Below, piece by piece: positions 17,944 to 27,273 of a DNA stretch of 64,000 nt. This DNA comes from Bradyrhizobium sp. S69 (GTDB taxonomy: Bacteria > Pseudomonadota > Alphaproteobacteria > Rhizobiales > Xanthobacteraceae), in NCBI RefSeq assembly GCF_009766005.1, contig NZ_LMUK01000009.1, positions 44,944-108,943 on the forward strand. Direction: 5' to 3'. Position 1 is the first letter of the stretch. Every line of letters begins with the position of its first letter. The translations under genes and the position numbers were made by a program. A model generated the notes under the pieces. That model ran no database searches, was not told where the DNA came from, and was given only the letters and a program-made list of their open reading frames with translations.

Positions 17944-20900
17944 ACCTCGGACGTCTTTCCGTCAACCAGCCCATTCTGGCGATGGTGCTGTCGATCGTAC
18001 TGCTGATCGTGGGCGCGATCGCTTACACGACGTTGCCGATCGCCGAGTATCCGCAGGTGGTGCCGCCGACCGTGGTGGTGACCGCGCAATATCCGGGCGC
18101 CTCGGCGCAGACCATCTCGGACACCGTCGCAGCTCCCATCGAGCAGCAGATCAACGGCGTCGAGGACATGCTGTATATCTACAGCCAGGCCACCTCGAAC
18201 GGCCAGCTCACCATCACCATCACCTTCAAACTCGGCACCGATCTCGACAAGGCGCAGGTGCTGGTCCAGAATCGCGTCGCGATCGCGCAGCCTCAGCTGC
18301 CCGACGAAGTGCAGCGCAACGGCGTCGTCACGAAAAAGAACTCGCCCGACATCCTGATGGTCGTGTTCATGCTGTCGCCGGACGACACGTTCGACCAGCT
18401 CTACATCTCCAACTACGCGCTCTTGCAGGTCCGCGACGAGCTGCTGCGGGTTGACGGCATCGGCGACATCCAGATCTTCGGCGCGCGCGACTATTCGATG
18501 CGGCTGTGGCTCGATCCGGACAAGATCGCGCATCTCGGCCTGACCGCGGCCGATGTGATCGCGGCGATCCGCGCCCAGAACCTGCAGATCACCGGCGGCC
18601 AGTTCGCAAGCCCGCCGATCGCCGACCGCGCCTTCCAGCCGAATCTCACCTTCACCGGGCGCTTGAAGGACCCCGCCCAGTTCGAGGACATCGTCGTCAA
18701 GGCGAGCGAAGACGGCCGCACCGTGCGGCTGCGCGACGTGGCGCGGGTCGAGCTCGGCGCGCTAGACTATTCCACCAACAGCTTCCTGCTCCGCAAGACC
18801 GCCGTCGCCATGCTGGTGACGCAGCGTCCGGGGTCGAACGCGCTCGCCACCGCCAAGGGCATCGAAGACACCATGGTGAAGCTGAAGGCGAGCTTCCCGA
18901 AGGGGCTCGACTACAACATCGGCTACAATCCGACCGAGTTCATCGCGCAGTCGATCCACGAACTGATCAAGACCATCTATGAGGCGATGATCCTGGTCGT
19001 GATCGTGGTGCTGGTGTTCTTGCAGGGCTGGCGCCCGGCCATCATTCCGATCGTGGCGATCCCGGTGTCGTTGGTCGGCACCTTTGCGGCGATGTCGGCG
19101 TTCGGTTTCGGTCTCAACAATCTGACGCTGTTCGGCCTCGTGCTGGCGGTCGGCATCGTCGTCGACGACGCCATCGTGGTGGTCGAGAATGTCGAACGCC
19201 ATCTTGGACTTGGCTTGAGCCGGCGGGATGCCGCGCTGAAGACCATGGAGGAGGTCGGCGGCGCGCTGGTCTCGATCGCGCTGACGCTGTGCGCGGTGTT
19301 CGTGCCGACGGCGTTCCTGGGCGGCATCTCCGGACAGTTCTTCCAGCAATTCGCGATTACCATCGCGGTGGCGACCGCGATCTCCTGCTTCTGCTCGCTG
19401 ACGCTGTCGCCGGCGCTGGCCTCGCAGATTCTCGTCGCCCATCACGACAGGCGGCCACCGGCCGCGTGGAACGTGATCGGCCGCGCCTGGGATTGGTTCA
19501 CCGGCATCTTCAACCGCGGCTTCGATCGGCTGTCCCATGGTTACGGCAGCGCGGCGGGTTTCGTGATCCGGCACCGCGTGGTGATGTTGCTGATCTATGT
19601 CGTGCTGATAGGCAGCGCCGGGTGGCTGCTCGCTACGACGCCGCAAGGTTACATCCCGGCGCAGGATCGCGGCTACGTCATCATCTCCGCGCAATTGCCC
19701 GGCGCCGCCTCGCTGGCGCGCACCACCGAAGTGGTCCGCAGGATCGAAAGCATGGCGCTCGACACGCCCGGCATCGTTCGCGTCGCGGTATTCGCAGGGC
19801 TATCCGGGGCGACCCGGACCCAGGCGAGCAACTCGGCCGCGCTGTTTCCGGTGTTCGACGAGCCGGAGGTGCGGCTCAAGAAGGGCCTGACCGCAACCGT
19901 GATCACCAACGACCTGCGCAAGCGGCTCTCGGCCATCGAGGGCGCGTTCATCATCGTCATCCCGCCGCCGTCGATCCCCGGCATCGGTACCGGCGGCGGC
20001 TTCACCATGCGCGTCCAGGACCGGCAGGGACGTGGGCCCGACCTGCTCGCGGCCGCAACCGACGAACTTGTCGCCGCGGCGCGCAAGTCGCCGTTGCTGC
20101 TCGCTCCGACTGTGTTCTCGCCATTCTCGGCCAACACGCCGCAGGTGTTCGTCGACATCGACCGCATCAAGGCGCAGAAGCTCGGCGTTCCCATTGCCAA
20201 CATCACCGACACCATCGAGACCTATTTCGGCTCGGCCTATGTCAACGACTTCAATCTGTTCGGCCGCACCTATCATGTCACCGCCCAGGCCGACCTGCCG
20301 TTCCGGAAAGACCGTGCAGACCTGTCGCGGTTGCGCACCCGCAACGCAAATGGCGACATGGTGATGCTCGGCAGCGTGGTGGATTTCAAGGACATCGCCG
20401 GTCCCGATCGCGTGGCGCGCTACAATCTCTATCCGGCGTCCGAACTACAGGGCGAGGGCAGGCCCGGCGTCAGCTCGGCGACCGTCATCAGCGCCATGAG
20501 GCAGCTCGCGAACGAGACGCTGCCGAGCGGCTTCTCGTATGACTGGACGGATTTGTCCTATCAGCAGGTCAATGGCGGCAGTGCCGGCCTGCTGGTGTTC
20601 CCGATTTGCGTGCTGTTCGTCTATCTGGTGCTGGCCGCGCAATATGGCAGCTGGACGTTGCCGTTCGCGATCATCCTGATCGTGCCGATGTGCCTGTTCG
20701 CCGCCACCATCGGTGTGCGCATCATGGGACAGGACGTCAATATCCTCACGCAAATCGGCTTCGTGGTGCTGGTGGGGTTGGCCGCGAAGAATGCGATCCT
20801 GATCGTGGAATTCGCACGCGACATCGAGGCCGAGGGCAAGGAGCGGCTGGAGGCCGTGATCGAAGCCTGCCGGTTGCGGCTGCGGCCGATCCTGATGACG

Positions 20901-21104
20901 TCGTTCGCCTTCATTCTCGGCGTGTTGCCGCTGGTGGTCTCCAGCGGCTCGGGCTCGGAAATGCGCCAGGCGGTCGGTGTTGCCGTGTTCTTCGGCATGC
21001 TGGGCGTCACCCTGTTCGGGCTCGTCTTTACGCCGATCTTCTACATGGTGGTTCGCGGCCTCGCAGACCCGCGGCCGCCTCGTGAAACTCCGACCGCAGT
21101 CTGA
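17940..21104 (+). CDS. RND multidrug efflux transporter, HAE1 family (AcrB/MexF type)
   Basis: 1054-residue inner-membrane proton-driven pump. The N-terminus MNLGRLSVNQPILAMVLSIV gives membrane segment 1, followed by a large porter loop with PIAEYPQVVPPTVVVTAQYPG. The segment 4 proton-relay aspartates are visible in VGIVVDDAIVVVENVER, and the segment 10 lysine lies in LVGLAAKNAILIVEFARD. The second porter loop and five C-terminal segments follow, so the protein is full length. It overlaps the adaptor gene. No outer-membrane TolC/OprM gene follows, so it probably shares a channel encoded elsewhere. Substrates cannot be predicted; the sequence is closest in style to MexF/BpeF proteins. Confidence 0.95.
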   Translation: MNLGRLSVNQPILAMVLSIVLLIVGAIAYTTLPIAEYPQVVPPTVVVTAQYPGASAQTISDTVAAPIEQQINGVEDMLYIYSQATSNGQLTITITFKLGTDLDKAQVLVQNRVAIAQPQLPDEVQRNGVVTKKNSPDILMVVFMLSPDDTFDQLYISNYALLQVRDELLRVDGIGDIQIFGARDYSMRLWLDPDKIAHLGLTAADVIAAIRAQNLQITGGQFASPPIADRAFQPNLTFTGRLKDPAQFEDIVVKASEDGRTVRLRDVARVELGALDYSTNSFLLRKTAVAMLVTQRPGSNALATAKGIEDTMVKLKASFPKGLDYNIGYNPTEFIAQSIHELIKTIYEAMILVVIVVLVFLQGWRPAIIPIVAIPVSLVGTFAAMSAFGFGLNNLTLFGLVLAVGIVVDDAIVVVENVERHLGLGLSRRDAALKTMEEVGGALVSIALTLCAVFVPTAFLGGISGQFFQQFAITIAVATAISCFCSLTLSPALASQILVAHHDRRPPAAWNVIGRAWDWFTGIFNRGFDRLSHGYGSAAGFVIRHRVVMLLIYVVLIGSAGWLLATTPQGYIPAQDRGYVIISAQLPGAASLARTTEVVRRIESMALDTPGIVRVAVFAGLSGATRTQASNSAALFPVFDEPEVRLKKGLTATVITNDLRKRLSAIEGAFIIVIPPPSIPGIGTGGGFTMRVQDRQGRGPDLLAAATDELVAAARKSPLLLAPTVFSPFSANTPQVFVDIDRIKAQKLGVPIANITDTIETYFGSAYVNDFNLFGRTYHVTAQADLPFRKDRADLSRLRTRNANGDMVMLGSVVDFKDIAGPDRVARYNLYPASELQGEGRPGVSSATVISAMRQLANETLPSGFSYDWTDLSYQQVNGGSAGLLVFPICVLFVYLVLAAQYGSWTLPFAIILIVPMCLFAATIGVRIMGQDVNILTQIGFVVLVGLAAKNAILIVEFARDIEAEGKERLEAVIEACRLRLRPILMTSFAFILGVLPLVVSSGSGSEMRQAVGVAVFFGMLGVTLFGLVFTPIFYMVVRGLADPRPPRETPTAV

Positions 21105-21189
21105 TATCGTGCCATCGGCAGCGGTGCGCCCGCCGCGCCGACACAATTATTCCGGCCGCAACAGATCAGCCTTTGTGGGGAGATGAGCG

Positions 21190-22380
21190 ATGAAATCGAT
21201 AGGGTTGGCGGCGGCCGCGATCGGCAGTCTCTTGATCGCGGCGCCGGTCTCCGCGCAGGGCGTCAAGATCGGCATTCTCAACGATCAGTCCGGCGTCTAC
21301 GCCGATTACGGCGGCAAATATTCCGTCGAGGCGGCGCGAATGGCGATCGAGGATTTCGGCGGCAGCGTGCTCGGCCAAAAAATCGAGATGGTCACCGCCG
21401 ATCATCAGAACAAGCCTGACCTCGCTACCTCCATCGCGCGGCGCTGGTATGATGTCGAGAACGTCGACATGATCACCGAACTGACGACCTCGTCGGTGGC
21501 GCTGGCGGTCCAGGAGCTTTCGAAGGACAAGAAGAAGATCGACATCGTGGTGGGTGCGGCGACCTCCCGCATCACCGGCGACGCCTGCACGCCTTACGGA
21601 TTCCATTGGGCGTTCGATACCCACGCGCTCGCGGTCGGTACCGGTGGCGCGCTGGTCAAGGCGGGTGGCGATAGCTGGTTCTTCCTGACCGCCGACTACG
21701 CGTTCGGCTATGCGCTTGAAAAAGACACCAGCGAGATCGTCACGGCGAGCGGCGGCAAGGTGCTCGGCTCGGTGCGCATCCCCCTGAACTCGTCGGATTT
21801 CTCCTCGTTCCTGTTGCAGGCGCAGAGTTCGAAAGCCAAGGTGATCGGACTGGCCAATGCCGGGCTCGATACCACGAACTCGATCAAGCAGGCTGCGGAA
21901 TTCGGCATCGTCAATGGCGGCCAGAAGCTGGCCGGCCTGTTGATGACGCTCGCCGAAGTGAACGGCCTCGGGTTGCAGGCAGCCCAGGGCCTCGTTCTCA
22001 CCGAAGGCTTTTATTGGGATCGCGATGACAAATCACGCGCCTTCGGCGAACGTTTCATGGCGCGCACCGGCCGGATGCCGAGCATGATCCATGCCGGCAC
22101 TTATTCCGCGACACTGCAATATCTCAAGGCGGTCAAGGCCGCGGGCACCAAGGATTCCGACGCGGTCGCGAAAAAGCTGAAGGAATTGCCGGTCGACGAT
22201 GCCTTTGCGCAAGGCAAGGTGCAGGAAAACGGCCGCATGGTGCACGACCTCTATCTGTTCGAGGTCAAGAAGCCGTCGGAGTCGAGGAAGCCCTGGGATT
22301 ACTACAAGCAACTCGCCGTGGTGCCGGGCGACAAGGCGTTTCCCTCGGCCAAGGATAGTGGGTGTCCGCTGACGAAGTGA
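21190..22380 (+). CDS. ABC transporter substrate-binding protein, branched-chain amino-acid type
   Basis: 396-residue periplasmic protein of the LivJ-like family. The start follows GGGGAGATGAGCG, and the Sec signal MKSIGLAAAAIGSLLIAAP ends at VSAQ near residue 24. The mature protein begins GVKIGILNDQSGVYADYGG, typical of ligand-binding lobe 1, with the later ADYAFGYALEKDTSE and FYWDRDDKSRAFGERF also family-like. It is an orphan: no permease or ATPase lies beside it. Such orphans in soil alphaproteobacteria bind amino acids, amides or aromatic acids; the ligand here is unknown. Confidence 0.9.
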   Translation: MKSIGLAAAAIGSLLIAAPVSAQGVKIGILNDQSGVYADYGGKYSVEAARMAIEDFGGSVLGQKIEMVTADHQNKPDLATSIARRWYDVENVDMITELTTSSVALAVQELSKDKKKIDIVVGAATSRITGDACTPYGFHWAFDTHALAVGTGGALVKAGGDSWFFLTADYAFGYALEKDTSEIVTASGGKVLGSVRIPLNSSDFSSFLLQAQSSKAKVIGLANAGLDTTNSIKQAAEFGIVNGGQKLAGLLMTLAEVNGLGLQAAQGLVLTEGFYWDRDDKSRAFGERFMARTGRMPSMIHAGTYSATLQYLKAVKAAGTKDSDAVAKKLKELPVDDAFAQGKVQENGRMVHDLYLFEVKKPSESRKPWDYYKQLAVVPGDKAFPSAKDSGCPLTK

Positions 22381-22401
22381 GTGGGGGCGTGTCGCTCAAG
22401 T

Positions 22402-22446
22402 TCGTCATCCCGGCCTAGCGCGCAATTGCGCGTAAGGCGCCGGGAC
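22402..22446. repeat. Short GC-rich palindrome, truncated repeat
   Basis: CGTCATCCCGGC ... GCCGGGACA arms around an inner palindrome GCGCGCAATTGCGCG. It sits immediately before family A copy 3 and looks like one half of another intergenic repeat. Confidence 0.5.
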
Positions 22447-22456
22447 ACACCGGAAC

Positions 22457-22565
22457 CGTCATCCTGAGGTGCTCGCCGTCTTCGGCGAGCCTCGAAGGAT
22501 ATTGTTCAGCTCAGTGCTCGCAGCCATCCTTCGAGGCTCGCAAGAGCTCGCACCTCAGGATGACG
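22457..22565. repeat. Palindromic intergenic repeat, family A, copy 3
   Basis: 109 bp copy of the element at 2886-2996, here with loop arms CTCGCCGTCTTCGGCGAG and CTCGCAAGAGCTCG. It lies between the convergent binding-protein and MAPEG genes and could serve as a two-way transcript end. Confidence 0.9.
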
Positions 22566-22618
22566 GCCGAGATACTTTGCAGGCTGGAAGGCCGGACGAC
22601 GACCGCGAGTTTCATTCC

Positions 22619-23011
22619 TCACCCATGAACCAGCCGCCAGATCGGTGCGCCCAGCGCGCCCAGCCACAGGGCGGTAGCTGCCAGCGCCTGAATCGTAAAT
22701 CCCATGCCGCGTTTTTCCGCGGCTTGCGAATAGCCGGTCAAATAGAGGATGCGACCGAGAATCCAGATCAGGCCAAGCACCGCCGCCCATTCGTCGCTGA
22801 TATAGATCGCGAACAGCCAGAGCGAGGGCAGGAAAATCGGTAGCCATTCCAGCGTGTTCATCTGCACCCGGAACGCCCGCTCGAAATCAGGATTGCCTGA
22901 CACGGCGGGCGCCTTGATGCCGAATTTCCGGCGGGCGTTGCCGACCATCATGCTTGTGAAGTAGTAAAACAGAATGGCCACGCAGGTGACGATAGCAGTG
23001 AAGTGAAACAT
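22619..23011 (-). CDS. MAPEG family membrane protein
   Basis: 130-residue integral membrane protein with four hydrophobic segments, the size and topology of MAPEG proteins (membrane-associated eicosanoid and glutathione metabolism; bacterial members are microsomal glutathione transferase-like). The diagnostic segment FERAFRVQMNTLEWLP (about residues 43-58) matches the MAPEG glutathione-site signature (ERAxRxxxNtlE). GAGGGGGCTT precedes the start. It lies 34 bases after the AttH-like gene and is the last gene of a five-gene operon, so it may act on the same lipid-like substrate. The real reaction is unknown. Confidence 0.85.
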   Translation of the reverse strand: MFHFTAIVTCVAILFYYFTSMMVGNARRKFGIKAPAVSGNPDFERAFRVQMNTLEWLPIFLPSLWLFAIYISDEWAAVLGLIWILGRILYLTGYSQAAEKRGMGFTIQALAATALWLGALGAPIWRLVHG

Positions 23012-23045
23012 CGATGGAAGCCCCCTCGTTAAAACTCGAAACGCT

Positions 23046-24134
23046 TCAATAGCCGGTCATCTCGAGATAGCCAACTCCGGCATGGCTGCCGGTGAAGCTG
23101 ATCGGTCCTTCCCAATAGGAAAAGCTCGTTCCCATCCAGGACAGCGGATTAAGCGCCGTGGTCTCGATGCTGAGGCCGCGCGTGGGAATCTCGATGCGCC
23201 ATGCCGTCGGCAGTTTGCGCGCCTCGATCGGCGTAAAGGCAGTCGGCGTCATCTTGATGTCGGCGGTCGATATCTGTTCGCTCCTGCCGTCGGGGCTGAT
23301 CCAGTTGCCGGTGCGGTAATCGCGACCATCGGTTTGACGCAGCCGGTATAGCATCAGCTTCTCGCCGGAGTTCAGATGCAGCGCGAGCCAATCCCATCCG
23401 GTTTGATCGGAGGCCAGCGGCTGGCTGCTCCACTCCCGGTCCATCCAGGCCATTCCGATGACCTCGATCGGCTTGTCGTCGAGGGTGACGCGGCCGGACA
23501 CCGCAAAGAACGGTTGGCTATAATAATAGGAGGCTTGCTCGCGCTCCGATTTCCGGCTGTAGCCGGCATCGCCTTCCAGCACCAGCGGCTGGTTGGCGTC
23601 GAGCCGCAAGGCGTAGCTGAAATCGGCGCCCGAAGCATTGAGTTCGAGTGGCGCGATATTCATGTCGTTGATCGGCGCAAGCCCGCGCATGTTCCATGAA
23701 TCGATCCAACCGTGGAACGGCGTGGCATCGACGCCGGCCTGCCCGACGCCGCCGCGCGCAAAGGTTTCGCTAAAGCGATGAAGCTCCGCTGTCGTGACCG
23801 CGGCATGGCCCATCCATATTTGCTGACTGGCCCAGCCTTGCGGTTGCCCGCCTGGCTTCATGGCCTGACGAAACAGGGTCCACTGCACGCCGAACGCCGC
23901 GCCGCTCCTGTCGACCAGATTGGCCGTCACGTACCACCATTCGATGCGGAAATCCGGGTGCGGACCGTGGTCGGCCGGAAACGAAAAAACCTTGCCCGGC
24001 GTGGCCGGCGTAAATCCCTTGCCGTCCGCGCCGAGCCCGGCAAAGCCCTGCGCCCGCGCCAGCCTGCCGCCGAGGCCGGCGGCGATGACGGCGCCTGCGA
24101 AGGCCCGGCGGGTGACCCCGAACCTATCGTTCAT
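23046..24134 (-). CDS. AttH/CrtC-like lipocalin-fold protein
   Basis: 362-residue exported protein of the AttH/carotenoid 1,2-hydratase-like family. A Tat-like leader (VTRRAFAGAVIAAGLGG) precedes a mature start near residue 29. Family marks are FPADHGPHPDFRIEWWYVT (about residues 52-70), GVQWTLFRQAM and WMDREWSSQPL. AttH proteins are two-domain lipocalin-like folds usually encoded beside an ABC transporter of the LolCDE/FtsX type, as here. The gene overlaps the permease by 11 bases, so they are coupled. A role in accepting or carrying a hydrophobic molecule in the periplasm fits but is inference; a carotenoid hydratase is unlikely, because no carotenoid gene is nearby. Confidence 0.88.
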   Translation of the reverse strand: MNDRFGVTRRAFAGAVIAAGLGGRLARAQGFAGLGADGKGFTPATPGKVFSFPADHGPHPDFRIEWWYVTANLVDRSGAAFGVQWTLFRQAMKPGGQPQGWASQQIWMGHAAVTTAELHRFSETFARGGVGQAGVDATPFHGWIDSWNMRGLAPINDMNIAPLELNASGADFSYALRLDANQPLVLEGDAGYSRKSEREQASYYYSQPFFAVSGRVTLDDKPIEVIGMAWMDREWSSQPLASDQTGWDWLALHLNSGEKLMLYRLRQTDGRDYRTGNWISPDGRSEQISTADIKMTPTAFTPIEARKLPTAWRIEIPTRGLSIETTALNPLSWMGTSFSYWEGPISFTGSHAGVGYLEMTGY

Positions 24135-26583
24135 CGGCGAAAATCTTGATCAGGCTGGCGGGCTGCATGCGCGCCAGTTTTAACGCCGGGACCAGGGCCG
24201 CCGCCAGCGCCGCCAGCATCGCGACAGCGACAAGTTTGATCAATTGCAGCGGGAACACATGAAACGGCAGCCGCCAGCCGAACGCTTTGACATTCACCAC
24301 CGCGATCAGGCACCACGCCACCAGAAGACCCAGCGGCAGCGCCAGCAGGGTCGTGATCAGCGCCACCGACAGGGTCTTCAACAGTTCGATCGCCGCCAGC
24401 CGCCGCCTTGTGATTCCGATCGCCCACAGCGGGGCCAGATGCGGCAGGCGTGAATTGCCGAGCGTCAGCAGGCTGGTCAACAATGCAATGCCGGCGACAC
24501 CAAGGGTGAAGGCGTTCAGCGCCGCGGTCACCGCAAAGGTCCGGTTGAAGATCCGTCTCGATTCGGCTTTCAGCGTGGCCTGGTCCAGCAGATTGCGGGC
24601 GTCGAGGCCAAATTTGCTTTGCAGCGCCGACATCAGCGCCGGAATCTCCGGCGGCGCGACGCGCAAGCCAAAACGCGTTTGCGGAATGGCGGGAAAGCGC
24701 CGCAGCAGCGCGGCGATATTGACGGTGATCTGGCCCTTCGGGTTGCCGTAATCAGCATAGATGCCGACGATCTCGAGCGTCCACTTGCCGCCTGGCGCCG
24801 GCACCTCGATGTGGTCACCGAGCCCCAGGTTCAGGCGGCGGGCCAATTGTTCGCTGACAAAGCCGGCATCGCCGGGACGCAGCCGAACCCAGGCGTTGGC
24901 GGTCGATTGAAGCAACGGCCAATGATCGCGATAGGTGGCGTGATCGGGAAGACCGACGATTTCGATCGGTGCGCCATCGAGCTGCGCCTCGGTGCGGCCG
25001 CCGGGCAAGATCGCCTGCACCTCGGGCCGCTGGCGCAGCCACGTCTTGATGTCGGTCGCCTGCGCATTGTCAGGGGCGTTGATGTAGATATCCGCCGAAA
25101 GCCTGCCGTCGAGCCATGTGATGAAGGTCCGGCTGAAGGTTTCGACCATGGTGCCGACGCCGACATTGACCGCCAGCGCGAGCAACAGCGCCATCAACGC
25201 CAGCGACAATCCAGAAAGCTGCTGACGGCTATCGGCCCAGAACCACACTGTGATGGCCCGGCGGGCGCTGCGCTGGCCGACAGACAATACCAATTCCAGC
25301 ATCGCCGGCAGTAGCAGCGCCGCGCCGAGCAGCAACGCCGCCAGCACGGCGAACCCCGACAGCAGCGAATCGCCGAACCACAGGAAACAGCCGGCGGCGG
25401 TCAGCACGACCAGCGCGAGCCCGGCTTGAAGCATCAGCCAGCGGTGCTGGGCCTGTTGCCAGGCATAAGGTTGCGCCGCGGCCAGCACCGGAAGACGGAT
25501 CGCTTTGAGCAGGCTTGCGGTCGCCGCCGCCAGCGCGCCGATGATGCTGATCGCGATGCCGGCAAACCACCAGGCGGGTTTGAGCGTCAGCTCTCCGGGA
25601 ATCTCCGCGCCGTAAAGGCCGCGCAGGCTGGCGGCGACATCGGGCAGCAGCAAAGCCGCGATCAGATAGCCGCAGACCAGGCCTATGAGGCCCGCGACCA
25701 GCGCCAACGTTACCAGTTCGAGCACCAGCACGGCATTGAGCAAACGAGCGGACACCCCGCAGGCACGCAGCGTCCGCAGCATCGGCAGGCGTTGTTCGAA
25801 CGCCAGGCCGATGGCCGAGTTGACGATGAACAGCCCGACAAAGAACGACAGCAGCCCGAACGCCGTCAGATTGAGATGAAAGCTGTCGGTCAGACGTTCG
25901 AGGTCGCTCTCGGAATCAGCCGCGACCAGACGGAGCTTGTCGCCGGTGACGGCTTCAAGCGGTGGATGCGGGCCTCTCGGTTTGCCGATCAACAGGCGGG
26001 AGATCTGATCGGGGCGGTTGAGCAGCCCTTGTGCGATGCCGATGTCGACCACCAGCACGCCCGGCACCATCTGCGGCTGCGCGTGCAGCGGCGGCAGCGT
26101 TGCGCCGCCGCTCGAGATCGGTGCGGCGCCTTCCGGCTGGTCGAGTTCGGCAAGCGTTTCCGGCGCCACCAGCGTTTGCCCGGGTGGCGCGATGAAGGAT
26201 TGCAGATCGGCTTTGCCGATGGCGGGCGCATTGCCGACCTCGATGGGCAGCGTAATCGGTTCGATGCCGAGCAGCCGGAACGACCGTCCGCCGACCTGAA
26301 GACGGCCTTCCAGCACCGGCGATACCGGCCAGCCGGCCCGCCGCAGATCGACAAAAAGCTGCTGCGGGAAGCTCGCGCCATCGCGAGCGACCAGCGTCGA
26401 TGTTCGCGCGCCGCCGAATGTGGCGGCGGCGCGGTCGTAGCTCAGGCGCGCCTGCTGGTTCAGCGCCTGCACGCCGCTCCACAACGCGGTCGCGGAAACC
26501 AGCCCGATCAGCAGGGTGGCCAGCTGCATCGGATGCCGCCGCCAATGGCTCAACAGGGTCGCGAGAATCCAGATCACCCTCAT
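24124..26583 (-). CDS. ABC transporter permease, FtsX/LolC-type (fused AttF-AttG)
   Basis: 819-residue inner-membrane protein with two FtsX domains. The N-terminal segment (ATLLIGLVSATALWSGVQAL) is followed by a periplasmic domain and three segments (about 245-355). A central group of segments (about 380-470) leads to a second periplasmic domain containing DLGDHIEVPAPGGK-like text (LNLGLGDHIEVPAPGGKW), and the C-terminal trio ends at ALKLARMQPASLI. This is the layout of MacB/Lol-type exporters that move lipids or lipoproteins rather than soluble importers. AttF and AttG are separate in some systems; here one protein carries both halves. It overlaps the ATPase gene by four bases and AttH by 11. 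Confidence 0.9.
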   Translation of the reverse strand: MRVIWILATLLSHWRRHPMQLATLLIGLVSATALWSGVQALNQQARLSYDRAAATFGGARTSTLVARDGASFPQQLFVDLRRAGWPVSPVLEGRLQVGGRSFRLLGIEPITLPIEVGNAPAIGKADLQSFIAPPGQTLVAPETLAELDQPEGAAPISSGGATLPPLHAQPQMVPGVLVVDIGIAQGLLNRPDQISRLLIGKPRGPHPPLEAVTGDKLRLVAADSESDLERLTDSFHLNLTAFGLLSFFVGLFIVNSAIGLAFEQRLPMLRTLRACGVSARLLNAVLVLELVTLALVAGLIGLVCGYLIAALLLPDVAASLRGLYGAEIPGELTLKPAWWFAGIAISIIGALAAATASLLKAIRLPVLAAAQPYAWQQAQHRWLMLQAGLALVVLTAAGCFLWFGDSLLSGFAVLAALLLGAALLLPAMLELVLSVGQRSARRAITVWFWADSRQQLSGLSLALMALLLALAVNVGVGTMVETFSRTFITWLDGRLSADIYINAPDNAQATDIKTWLRQRPEVQAILPGGRTEAQLDGAPIEIVGLPDHATYRDHWPLLQSTANAWVRLRPGDAGFVSEQLARRLNLGLGDHIEVPAPGGKWTLEIVGIYADYGNPKGQITVNIAALLRRFPAIPQTRFGLRVAPPEIPALMSALQSKFGLDARNLLDQATLKAESRRIFNRTFAVTAALNAFTLGVAGIALLTSLLTLGNSRLPHLAPLWAIGITRRRLAAIELLKTLSVALITTLLALPLGLLVAWCLIAVVNVKAFGWRLPFHVFPLQLIKLVAVAMLAALAAALVPALKLARMQPASLIKIFADER

Positions 26584-27254
26584 GCGATTAGTCCGGCGCT
26601 GAGATTGATGCGGCGGTCGAGCGTGGCGGCGAGGCGCGCGCTGTGGGTCACCATCAGGAAGCCGCAGCCGGTTCGGCTGACGAGATCGCGCGTGAGCGCG
26701 AGCACGTCGTCGGCGGTCGCCTCGTCGAGGTTGCCGGTGGGCTCGTCGGCGAGCACCAGCAGCGGCTTTGTCGCCAGCGCGCGGCCGATCGCAACCCGCT
26801 GCTGCTGGCCGCCGGACAATTGCTCGGGATAGCGCTTCAGCAGTGTGCTGAGCCCCAGCCGCTTCACCAGCTCGGCATGCCAGGCCGCATCATGACGGCC
26901 GGCGATGCGGGCCTGAAAGGCGAGGTTGTCTTCGACATTCAGGCTCGGGATCAAATTGAACTGCTGAAACACTAGGCCGAGCCGGTCGCGCCGCAAGGCG
27001 GCCCTGCCGGAATCGGTGAGATCGCCGACGGCTGCGCCGTCCAGCGTAATCTTGCCGCCGTCGGCGCGATCGAGGCCCGCGATCAGATGCAGCAGCGTGC
27101 TCTTGCCGCTGCCGGATTCCCCGGTCAGCGCGACGCGCTCACCCGCTGATATGTCCAGGTTCACGCCACGCAGCACCTCGACCCGCTCTCCAGCGGAACG
27201 ATAGGCTTTCGTGAGCTCCCGAACGCTCAACACGATCTGACGGTCGCTTGTCAT
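26580..27254 (-). CDS. ABC transporter ATP-binding protein, LolD/MacB type
   Basis: 224-residue ATPase, complete for its family. Walker A is GESGSGKST (about residues 45-53), the Q-loop is GLVFQQFNLIPSLNVEDN, the signature LSGGQQQRVAIGRAL, Walker B LLVLADEPTGNLD and the switch histidine MVTHSARLA. The sequence is typical of the MacB/LolD/FtsE group that powers FtsX-type permeases. It is the second gene of the operon, 19 bases after the exported methyltransferase gene and overlapping the permease gene. Confidence 0.95.
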   Translation of the reverse strand: MTSDRQIVLSVRELTKAYRSAGERVEVLRGVNLDISAGERVALTGESGSGKSTLLHLIAGLDRADGGKITLDGAAVGDLTDSGRAALRRDRLGLVFQQFNLIPSLNVEDNLAFQARIAGRHDAAWHAELVKRLGLSTLLKRYPEQLSGGQQQRVAIGRALATKPLLVLADEPTGNLDEATADDVLALTRDLVSRTGCGFLMVTHSARLAATLDRRINLSAGLIA

Positions 27255-27273
27255 GCGGTGCGCGAACGATGCC

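Noticed and set aside
23046..24134. AttH-like protein as carotenoid hydratase CrtC
   Set aside because: The family is shared, but no carotenoid genes are near and the ABC context fits AttH.
25426..26832. 468-codon plus-strand frame
   Set aside because: Antisense of the FtsX-type permease and ATPase, whose motifs are complete on the minus strand.
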